From contig NZ_RWIJ01000101.1 of the NCBI RefSeq assembly GCF_019805165.1, forward strand, positions 1 to 64,000: a stretch of DNA of 64,000 nucleotides. The letters run 5' to 3'. This document shows positions 36,143-45,100 of this stretch, piece by piece. The stretch's first letter is position 1. Every line of letters starts with the position of its first letter. Source of the DNA: Azospirillum sp. 412522 (GTDB lineage: Bacteria; Pseudomonadota; Alphaproteobacteria; Azospirillales; Azospirillaceae). The position numbers and the translations under genes were made by a program. Below the pieces are notes generated by a model. It was not told the DNA's origin, ran no database searches, and was given only the letters and a program-made list of their open reading frames with translations.

Positions 36143-37204
36143 TTGCGCAAAGTAGCCTTGATCACCGGTGCCACCGGACAGGATGGCGCCTATCTCGCCG
36201 AGCTTCTGCTGGACAAAGGCTATGAGGTTCACGGGATCAAGCGGCGTTCGTCCTCCTTCAACACCGGCCGGATCGAGCATCTCTACAGCGACCGCCATGA
36301 AGAGGGTGTCCGCTTCTTCCTGCATTACGGCGACCTGACGGACAGCACCAACCTGATCCGCCTCGTCCAGAACGTCCAGCCGACCGAAATCTACAATCTG
36401 GCGGCCCAGAGCCACGTCCACGTCAGCTTCGAGACGCCGGAATACACCGCCAACGCCGACGGGATCGGCACCCTGCGACTCCTGGAAGCCATCCGCATCC
36501 TGGGGATGGAGAAGACGGTCCGCTTCTACCAGGCGTCCACCTCGGAGCTGTATGGCAAGGTGCAGGAGACGCCCCAGAGCGAGACCACACCCTTCTATCC
36601 GCGCAGCCCCTATGCCGCCGCGAAGCTGTACGCCTACTGGATCACGGTGAACTACCGCGAAGCCTACGGCATGCACGCCTCGAACGGCATCCTGTTCAAC
36701 CACGAAGGCCCGACCCGCGGGGAAACCTTCGTCACCCGCAAGATCACCCGCGCCGTCGCGGCGATCGATGCCGGCACGCAGGACTGCCTGTATCTGGGAA
36801 ATCTGGATGCCAAGCGTGACTGGGGCCATGCCCGCGACTATGTCGAAGGCATGTGGCGCATGCTGCAGCAGCCGGAAGCGGGCGACTACGTGCTGGCCAC
36901 CGGCGAGACCCATTCGGTCCGCGAGTTCGTCGAGCTGGCTTTCGGCCATGTCGGCCGCGGCATCGAATGGCGCGGAGACGGCGTGGACGAGGAAGGGATT
37001 TGCCAGAAGACCGGCAAGGTGGTGGTCCGGATCGACCCCCGCTACTTCCGTCCGACCGAGGTCGACCTGCTGCTGGGCGATCCCACCAAGGCCCGGGAAA
37101 AGCTGGGCTGGACCCACACCACCAGCTTCCCCCAGCTGGTGAAGGAGATGATCGAGGCCGACATCCGCCTGCTGGCGGAGAACCCGCACAACGGCGGCCG
37201 CTGA
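36143..37204 (+). CDS. gmd: GDP-mannose 4,6-dehydratase
   Basis: A 353-residue SDR enzyme that turns GDP-D-mannose into GDP-4-keto-6-deoxy-D-mannose, the precursor of GDP-L-fucose and GDP-D-rhamnose. The N-terminal ALITGATGQDGAYLAELLL binds NADP. The catalytic residues lie in STSELYGK (Thr/Ser-Glu) and SPYAAAKLYAYW (Tyr-Lys). RDWGHARDYVEGMW and RYFRPTEVDLLLGDPTKA are typical of the family. A TTG at 36143 gives the usual length; an ATG-type start at 36035 would add 36 residues not seen in the family. Fcl (23844-24824) would use its product. A second Gmd-like gene follows 135 bases downstream. Confidence 0.93.
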   Translation: MRKVALITGATGQDGAYLAELLLDKGYEVHGIKRRSSSFNTGRIEHLYSDRHEEGVRFFLHYGDLTDSTNLIRLVQNVQPTEIYNLAAQSHVHVSFETPEYTANADGIGTLRLLEAIRILGMEKTVRFYQASTSELYGKVQETPQSETTPFYPRSPYAAAKLYAYWITVNYREAYGMHASNGILFNHEGPTRGETFVTRKITRAVAAIDAGTQDCLYLGNLDAKRDWGHARDYVEGMWRMLQQPEAGDYVLATGETHSVREFVELAFGHVGRGIEWRGDGVDEEGICQKTGKVVVRIDPRYFRPTEVDLLLGDPTKAREKLGWTHTTSFPQLVKEMIEADIRLLAENPHNGGR

Positions 37205-37339
37205 ACACACTCCGCCACCGTTCCGGACGATATGCCGGAAGCGATGGTGGCAGGAAAGACCATGGCAGGGGAGCAACGCCCCCCTGCCGGCCCCAGGCCG
37301 ACACCATCGCCGACGCCTCTTTTCCTGGCCGGGACACCC

Positions 37340-38341
37340 ATGAGCCTCGCGCCGTCCAGCGGACCGAACAAAGCCCTGATCTTCGGCATCTCCGGGCAGG
37401 ACGGTGCCTATCTCGCCCGGCTGCTTCTGGACAAGGGCTATTCGGTCCACGGCACATCGCGCGACCGCGAGATGTCCAGTTTCGCCAACCTGCACCGCCT
37501 CGGCATCGCCGACCGCGTCACCCTGCATTCGGCGGTCCCATCGGACTTCCACAGCGTGTTGCAGGTGATCGATCAGGTGGCGCCGGAGGAAATCTACAAC
37601 CTCGCCAGCCAATCCTCCGTCGGCCTGTCCTTCGAGCAGCCGATGGAGACCCTCCACAGCACCATCGACGGCACCATCAACATCCTGGAAGCCCTGCGCA
37701 TCCTGCGCCGTGAAATCCGTTTCTACAGCGCGTCCAGCAGCGAGTGCTTCGGCAACACCGGCGGCAATCGCCGAGCCAATGAAACAGCACCTTTCCAGCC
37801 GCGCAGCCCCTATGGCGTGGGCAAGGCGGCCGCCTTCTGGGCGGTGGCGAATTATCGCGAGGCCTATGGGCTGTTTGCCTGCTCGGGCATCCTGTTCAAT
37901 CACGAATCCCCGCTGCGGCCGGTACGGTACGTCACCCAGAAAATCGTGCGCGGCGTGGTCGACATCGCCGAAGGCAAAGCGGAAAGCCTTCGGCTGGGCC
38001 AGCTCGCCATCCGACGCGACTGGGGCTGGGCACCGGAATATGTCGAGGCGATGTGGCTGATGCTGCGTCACGACCGACCGGAAGACTTCGTCATCGCCAC
38101 CGGGGAAGAGCATTCGCTGGAAGATTTCGTGGCTCAGACATTCGCACATGCCGGGCTGGACTGGCACCGATACGTCGTGACCGATCCCGCCCTGCTCCGC
38201 CCCACCGACATCTCCCACAGCGTGGGCGACCCGGACAAGGCGCGCCGCGTCCTGGGCTGGAGCGCGCAAATCCGCATGCCGGAACTGGTTGCCCGGCTGG
38301 TGGAAGCCGAGCTGGCCCGCCGACGGCAAAAGCCCGAGTAG
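37340..38341 (+). CDS. Second Gmd-like GDP-sugar dehydratase/reductase
   Basis: A 333-residue SDR protein clearly related to Gmd: IFGISGQDGAYLARLLLDKG, YSASSSECFG and SPYGVGKAAAFWAVANYREA hold the NAD(P) site and a Ser-Glu-Tyr-Lys set. Differences include SGQDG in place of the TGQDG of Gmd and LRPVRYVTQKIV where Gmd has the RGETFVTRKI segment. It may be a dehydratase for a different NDP-sugar, or a 4-keto reductase that makes GDP-D-rhamnose or GDP-6-deoxytalose from Gmd's product. Sequence alone cannot decide. The ATG at 37340 is used rather than 37232 because the preceding 36 residues are non-homologous. Probably co-transcribed with gmd. Confidence 0.82.
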   Translation: MSLAPSSGPNKALIFGISGQDGAYLARLLLDKGYSVHGTSRDREMSSFANLHRLGIADRVTLHSAVPSDFHSVLQVIDQVAPEEIYNLASQSSVGLSFEQPMETLHSTIDGTINILEALRILRREIRFYSASSSECFGNTGGNRRANETAPFQPRSPYGVGKAAAFWAVANYREAYGLFACSGILFNHESPLRPVRYVTQKIVRGVVDIAEGKAESLRLGQLAIRRDWGWAPEYVEAMWLMLRHDRPEDFVIATGEEHSLEDFVAQTFAHAGLDWHRYVVTDPALLRPTDISHSVGDPDKARRVLGWSAQIRMPELVARLVEAELARRRQKPE

Positions 38342-38478
38342 ATCCGCGCTGTCAGGATAGAGCCCGCTCCGCTGTACCCCATCGGAGAATGAGGGTATAA
38401 GCGCCCCCGCAAACCGCTGGCCGGAGCGCGATCCGCGCCGGTTTCCTGCGGCATTCCTTCAAAGGGTCGGATCCCTCC

Positions 38479-38907
38479 ATGACAAGCGCGGCACAGCGGT
38501 CCAAGCTGGTGATCAACATCGAGATGGACGACCGCACGGTGCTGTTCCCGGACGGCAAATTCCTTTCCCACATCTCGATCCATGAGATGGACGAGGAGCG
38601 CCTGCGTTTGGACGCGGTGTTCCACTTCAACGAAAGCCGCCAGGAACCGGAGATCGCCGCGCTTCCGGTGGAAGAGGCGCGGGAACTCGGCCGCGCCCTG
38701 CTGGAAGCCGTCTATCAGGGGCGGACACAGCATGTGCTGTCCGAAAGCACCAAAATCGCCGTGGTGTTCAATCCCAACGGCTTCGTCCTGCGGTTCGGCG
38801 AGGAGCCGGCCTTGAAGGAGCTGTTCCTCGCATCGCCGGCAATCGTCCGGCTGTCGCAGGGCTTGCTGCGCATGGTGGACCGGCTGTCCGCCCTTCCCGC
38901 CAACTGA
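38479..38907 (+). CDS. Hypothetical protein (142 aa)
   Basis: A 142-residue soluble-looking protein with an acidic and hydrophobic mix: LVINIEMDDRTVLFPDGKFL, then FHFNESRQEPEIAALPVEEA, and a C-terminal helical part. There is no signal peptide, membrane segment or motif that I recognise. It follows the two Gmd-type genes by 137 bases and ends before a strong terminator. It may be a small accessory protein of the sugar pathway, but nothing in the sequence shows this. Codon use is like its neighbours. Confidence 0.6.
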   Translation: MTSAAQRSKLVINIEMDDRTVLFPDGKFLSHISIHEMDEERLRLDAVFHFNESRQEPEIAALPVEEARELGRALLEAVYQGRTQHVLSESTKIAVVFNPNGFVLRFGEEPALKELFLASPAIVRLSQGLLRMVDRLSALPAN

Positions 38908-38961
38908 CACTGCCGCATCGGGCAGCCCCCGCCCCCGACGATCCGGCCCCCCAGCGACAGA

Positions 38962-38997
38962 GAAAGGCCCCCGGTGACGAAGCACCGGGGGCCTTTC
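38962..38997. terminator. Strong hairpin terminator
   Basis: A 15-base-pair perfect stem (arms start GAAAGGCCCCCGGTG) with a 6-base loop, after the 38479-38907 gene. It can serve both strands. The T-rich end of the second arm (CCTTTC) gives a partial tail on the plus strand. Confidence 0.8.
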
Positions 38998-39054
38998 CCA
39001 TTGAGCGGCATGTCTTGGAAAGGCCAGGGCCTGACCAGGGACTGAAAAGACAAA

Positions 39055-39078
39055 CACCGCCGGGTTTCCCCGGCGGTG
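39055..39078 (-). terminator. Rho-independent terminator of the giant repeat gene
   Basis: On the minus strand a 10-base-pair stem (CACCGCCGGG and its complement) with a GAAA loop is followed by a T-rich tail TTTGTCTTTTC. It lies about 110 bases beyond the stop of the giant gene, the correct place and orientation for its terminator. Confidence 0.82.
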
Positions 39079-39188
39079 CCTGTCGCATTCTCGAAACTTG
39101 AACCCGGCGTCTGTTGCCGCGCCCTGTCCGGCGGACCGGAGCATTCCCCTTTCGAGGAACGCCCCGGCCTTGCCGTTCAGTTCGTGGC

Positions 39189-42100
39189 TCAGCCCAGCGA
39201 CACGTCGCTGGCGCCCAGGGTCGCGCCGGTGAAGGTGCCCAGCAGGCGCACTTCGGTGGCGGAGACCTGACCGTCGCCGTTGGCGTCGACCACCTGGTAC
39301 AGGCCGGAGCTCGTACCGTTGTTGGCCAGCACCAGCACCGAGGCGTTCGCCGACGAGTTGGTCAGCGTGCCGAGAGCCGTACGGAAGTTCGCCAGGTTGG
39401 CGTCCGTCAGGCTGCCGGTGACGGTGGTGGACAGCGTCACCAGCTCGCTGCCGGTCATGCTGACCCCGTTCTGAGCCGCAGCGGTGGAGGAGAGACCACC
39501 ATCGCTGTTGGCGTCGACCGCAGTCCGCAGCGCCCCAGTCAGGATCACCTTGTCGGTACCGGACTGGAAGTTGTTGACCGTGACGAAGCCGTTGTTGGCA
39601 CCGAAGGCACCGATATCGCCCGCACCGGAGACCACGATCTGGTCGGTGCCGCTGCCCGAAGCCAGGGACACGACATCGTCGCCGCCCGAGCCCTGGAAGC
39701 GGATCGAACCGCTGGTAACCGTGACCGTGTCGTTCGCCGTACCACCGGTCAGGGTGTCCACGCCGCTCACCGCAATGGTGTTGGCCGTGTTGCCCAGGGT
39801 GATGACGTCGTTGCCCGAACCGCCCAGCAGCGTCTCGACGCCGCGGGTGATCAGGGTCGACCCGCTGTCGCTCGTGCTCACCACGTCGGTGGCGGAGCCG
39901 CCGATCAGCAGTTCGATGCCCGAGGCCAGCTGCATGGTGTTGCCGGTGTCACCCAGGAACACCCAGTCGGTCCCGTTGCTGCCCGACAGCGTGTCGATGC
40001 CGCGGAGGGTCAGGGTCTGGCCCGAACCGCCCAGGGTCACCACGTCGCTGCCCGTGCCGCCGACCAGGAACTCGACGCCGCTGACCGTCATCGTCACGCC
40101 AGTCGAGCTGGTGAAGACGATGTCGGTGTTGGCGCCACCGGTCAGGGTCTCGACGCCGCTGACGGTGATCGTGTTCACCGTGTCGCCGAGCGTGATCACG
40201 TCGTTGCCCGAGTTGCCGATCAGCGTGTCGACGCCGCGGGTCAGCAGGGTCGTACCGCCGGAGCCCAGGGTCACCACGTCGGTGGCGGAACCGCCGACCA
40301 GGATCTCGACGCCGCCGGTCAGCAGCATGGTGTTGCCGGTGTCGCCCAGGATCACCAGGTCGGAACCCGCACCACCGGTCAGCGTGTCGATGCCACGCAG
40401 GATGGTCGTCGTACCGCTCGACGCCAGGGTCACCACGTCGGTGCCCGTGCCGCCGACCAGGAACTCGACGCCGCCAACCGTCATCGTCGAGCCGGCCGAA
40501 CCGGTGAAGACGATATCGGTGTTGGCACCGCCGGTCAGACGGGTGATGCCGGTGACGGTGATCGTGTTGGCCGTGTCACCGAGCGTGATGACGTCGGTGG
40601 CCGAAACACTGCCGATCAGCGTCTCGATGCCGCGGGTCAGCAGGGTCGTGCCGGTGGAGCCCAGGGTCACCACGTCGGTGGCGGAGCCGCCGACCAGGAT
40701 TTCGAGGCCGCCGGTCACCAGCATGGTGTTGCCGGTGTCACCCAGGATCACCAGGTCGGAACCCGCACCACCGGTCAGCGTCTCGATGCCGCGCATGGTG
40801 GTGGTGTTGCCGACCGAGCCCAGCGTCAGCAGATCGGTGCCCAGGCCGCCGACCACGAAGTCGACACCCGAGGCCGTCAGCGTCGCGCCGGCCGAACCGG
40901 TCAGGATCACTTCCAGACCCGTACCGCCGATCACCGTCTCGATGGAGGCGACCAGGACCGTCGAACCCACCGAGCCGATGGTCACGACGTCGGTGCCGTC
41001 ACCGCCGTTCAGCGTCTCGATGCCCGTGATGGACACCGTGTTGCCGCCCGAGCCCAGCGTGATGACGTCGAGAGCCGAACCGCCGGTGATCGTCTCGAAC
41101 AGGGAGACGGTCGCCGTGTTGGCGGTGTTGCCCAGCGTCAGCACGTCGGTGCCGCTGTTGCCGATCAGCGTCTCGATGCCGCGCAGCAGCACCGTGTTGC
41201 CGGTCGAACCCAGCGTGACGACGTCGGTACCGGCGCCGCCGATCAGGATGTCGATACCCGACACCAGGACCGTCGAACCGGCCGAGCCGAGGAAGATCAG
41301 CTCGGTGCCCGTGCCGCCCGTCAGCGTCTCGATGCCGTTGACCACCATGGTCGAGCCGAGCGTGCTGATGGACACCACGTCGCTGCCCGCACCACCCGTC
41401 AGGGTCTCCAGACCCGAAACCAGCAGGTTGTTGCCGGCCGAACCCAGAGTGATGATGTCGGTGCCCGCACCGCCAGCCAGCGTCTCCAGCAGCGAGACCA
41501 GCATGGTGGTGCCGGTGTCACCGATGGTGATGGCGTCGGTGCCGCTGTTGCCGGTCAGCGTCTCGATGCCGCGGAGCAGCACCGTGTTGCCGGCCGAACC
41601 CAGCGTGACGATGTCGCTGCCCGTACCGCCGACCAGGATTTCGATGCCGGTCGTCAGGATCGTGCTGCCCGTCGAGCCCAGCAGGATCAGGTCGGAACCG
41701 GAGCCGCCCAGCAGGGTCTCCAGCACGTTGACCGTGACCGTGTTGCCCGCCGAACCCAGCTGGACGGCATCGGTGCCCGAACCGCCGATCAGCGTTTCGA
41801 CACCCGACACGATCATGCTGTTGCCAGCCGAACCCATCACCACGACGTCGGTGCCCGCACCGCCGCGCATCGTCTCGACCAGGGTCACGGAGACCGTGTT
41901 GCCCGCCGAGCCCAGCGTGACGACGTCGGAAGCCGTACCGCCGGTCAGGGTCTCGAGACCCGACACGACAACGGTGTTGCCGACCGAGCCCAGCGTGATG
42001 ACATCGGAGCCCGCACCACCGCTGATCGTCTCGAACAGGTTGATGGTGGCGGTGTTGCCGGTGTCGCCCAGCGTCAGGGCGTCGGTGCCGCTGTTGCCGG

Positions 42101-45100
42101 TCAGCGTCTCGATGCCGCGCAGCAGCACCGTGTTGCCGGCCGAACCCAGCGTGACGACTTCCGTGCCCGAACCGCCGACCAGGATTTCGATGCCGGTGGC
42201 CAGGACCGTGCTGCCAGCCGAACCCAGGAAGACCAGATCCGTACCGGCACCACCAGTGATGGTCTCCAGCAGGTTGGCGACCAGGGTGTTGCCCGTCGAG
42301 CCCAGGGTGATGATGTCGGTGCCAGCACCGCCGGTCACGGTCTCCAGCGCGGACACCAGGATGGTGTTGCCGGTGGTGCCGAGGGTGATGGCGTCGGTCG
42401 ACGCACCGCCGGTCAGGGTCTCCAGACCCGAAACCTGCATGGTGGCGCCGGTGTCACCGATCGTGATGGCGTCGGTGCCGGTGTTGCCGATCAGCGTCTC
42501 GATGCCGCGCAGCAGCACCGTGTTGCCGGCCGAACCCAGCGTGACGACGTCGGTACCCGTGCCGCCGACCAGGATTTCCAGCGACGAGACGAGGACCGAG
42601 CTGCCGGCGTTGCCCAGCAGGACAAGGTCGGAACCCGAACCGCCGGCGACGGTCTCCAGCAGGTTGGCGGTCAGCGTGTTGCCCGTCGAACCCAGCGTGA
42701 CGACATCGGTCCCAGCACCGCCGGAGATGGTCTCGACGTTGCGGGTGAAGATGGTCATGCCGGCCGTGCCGAAGGCCACGACGTCGGTGCCTTCACCGCC
42801 GACGATGGTCTCCAGATCGATGGCACGCAGCGTGTTGCCGGCCGAACCCAGCGTGACGACGTCGGTCGACGCACCACCGGTCAGGGTCTCGACCGCGGAC
42901 ACCAGGACGGTGTTGCCGGTCGCGCCCAGGGTGATGACGTCGGTCGACGCACCGCCGGTGATCGTCTCGAACAGGGAGACGGTCGCCGTGTTGGCGGTGT
43001 CGCCCAGCGTCAGAACGTCGGTGCCGCTGTTGCCGTTCAGCGTCTCGATGCCGCGCAGCAGCACCGTGTTGCCGGCCGAACCCAGCGTGACGGTGTCGGT
43101 ACCGGCGCCGCCGACCAGGACTTCGATGCCGGTGGCCAGGATCACGTTACCGGACGAACCCAGGAACACCAGGTCCGAACCGGCGCCGCCGGCGATGGTC
43201 TCCAGCTGGCTGACGAGCAGGGTGCCGCCAATCGAGCCCAGCGTGACGACGTCGGTGCCAGCACCACCCGTGACGGTTTCGAGCAGCGACACCAGGACGG
43301 TGTTGCCGGCCGCACCCAGGGTGATGGCGTCGGTCGACGCACCGCCGGTGATGGTCTCGAACAGGGAGACGGTCGCCGTGTTGCCGGTGTCGCCCAGCGT
43401 CAGAACGTCGGTGCCGCTGTTGCCGTTCAGCGTCTCGATGCCGCGCAGCAGCACCGTGTTGCCGGCCGAACCCAGCGTGACGACTTCCGTGCCCGAACCG
43501 CCGACCAGGATTTCGATGCCGGTGGCCAGGATCGTGCTGCCGGCCGAACCCAGGAACACCAGGTCAGAACCAGCGCCGCCGGCGATGGTCTCCAGCAGGT
43601 TGGCGGTCAGGGTGTTGCCCGACGAGCCCAGCGTGACGACGTCGGAGCCAGCACCGCCCGTGACGGTTTCGAGCAGCGACACCAGGATGGTGTTGCCAAT
43701 CGTACCGAGGGTGATGACGTCGGTGCCGACCTGACCGGTCAGGGTCTCGACATTGGTCACCAGCATGGTGTTGCCGGCGACGCTGCCGATCGACACCACG
43801 TCGTTGCCGGCGCCGCCGCTCAGGGTCTCGACCAGCGAGACGAAGACGGTGTTGCCGCTGGCACCCAGGGTGATGACGTCGGTCGCCGCACCGCCGATGA
43901 TCGTCTCGAACAGGGAGACCGTCGCGGTGTTGCCGGTGTCGCCCAGCAACAGCAGGTCGGTGCCGCTGTTGCCGTTCAGAACCTCGATGCCGCGCAGGGT
44001 GACGGTGTTGCCCGACGAACCCAGCGTGACGGTGTCGGAGCCCGAACCGCCGACCAGGATTTCGATGCCGGTGGCCAGGACCGTGCTGCCGGCCGAACCC
44101 AGGAACACCAGGTCAGAACCAGCGCCGCCGGTGATGGTCTCCAGCAGGTTGGCGGTCAGGGTGTTGCCGGCCGAACCCAGGGTGATGACATCGGTCGCGG
44201 CACTGCCGGTCAGGGTCTCCAGACCCGAAACCAGGACGGTGTTGCCGGTCGCACCCAGGGTGATGACATCGGTCGACGCACCGCCGGTGATCGTCTCGAA
44301 CAGCGAGATGGTCGCGGTGTTGGCCGTGTTGCCCAGCGTCAGGGCGTCGGTGCCGCTGTTGCCGGTCAGCGTCTCGATGCCGCGAGCGGTGATCGTGTTG
44401 CCGGCCGAACCCAGGGTGATGACATCGGTGCCGTCACCGCCGATCAGCAGTTCGACATTGGTGACGAACGCCGTGCTGCCGGCCGAACCCAGGAACACCA
44501 GGTCCGTACCGGCGCCACCAGCGATGGTCTCCAGCAGGTTGGCGACCAGGGTGTTGCCCGACGAGCCGAGCGTGACGATGTCGGAGCCAGCGCCGCCGGT
44601 CAGGGTCTCCAGACCCGAAACCAGGACGGTGTTGCCGGTGGTGCCGAGGGTGATGGCATCGGTGCCCGAACCGCCGGTCAGGGTCTCCAGACCCGAAACC
44701 TGCATGGTGTTGCCGGTGTCGCCGGTGATCACGGCATCGTTGCCGATACCGCCGGTCAGCGTCTCGATGCCGCGCAGCAGGACCGTGTTGCCGACCGAAC
44801 CCAGCGAAACGACATCCGAACCGGTGCCGCCGATCAGGGTCTCGACGGTCGAAACCAGGATGGTGTTGCCGCCGTTGCCGAGGAAGATCAGGTCGGAACC
44901 GCTGTTGCCGACGAGGGTCTCCAGGGCCGACGCGGTCAGCGTGTTGCCGCCGGTGCCCAGGGTCACGGCGTCGGTGCCCGAACCGCCGGTCAGCGTTTCG
45001 ACGCTGGAGACCAGCAGGGTGTTGCCGGCGGTGCCCAGGGTGATGACGTCGGAACCGGCGGCGCCGGTCAGCGTCTCCAGACCCGAAACCAGGATGGTGT

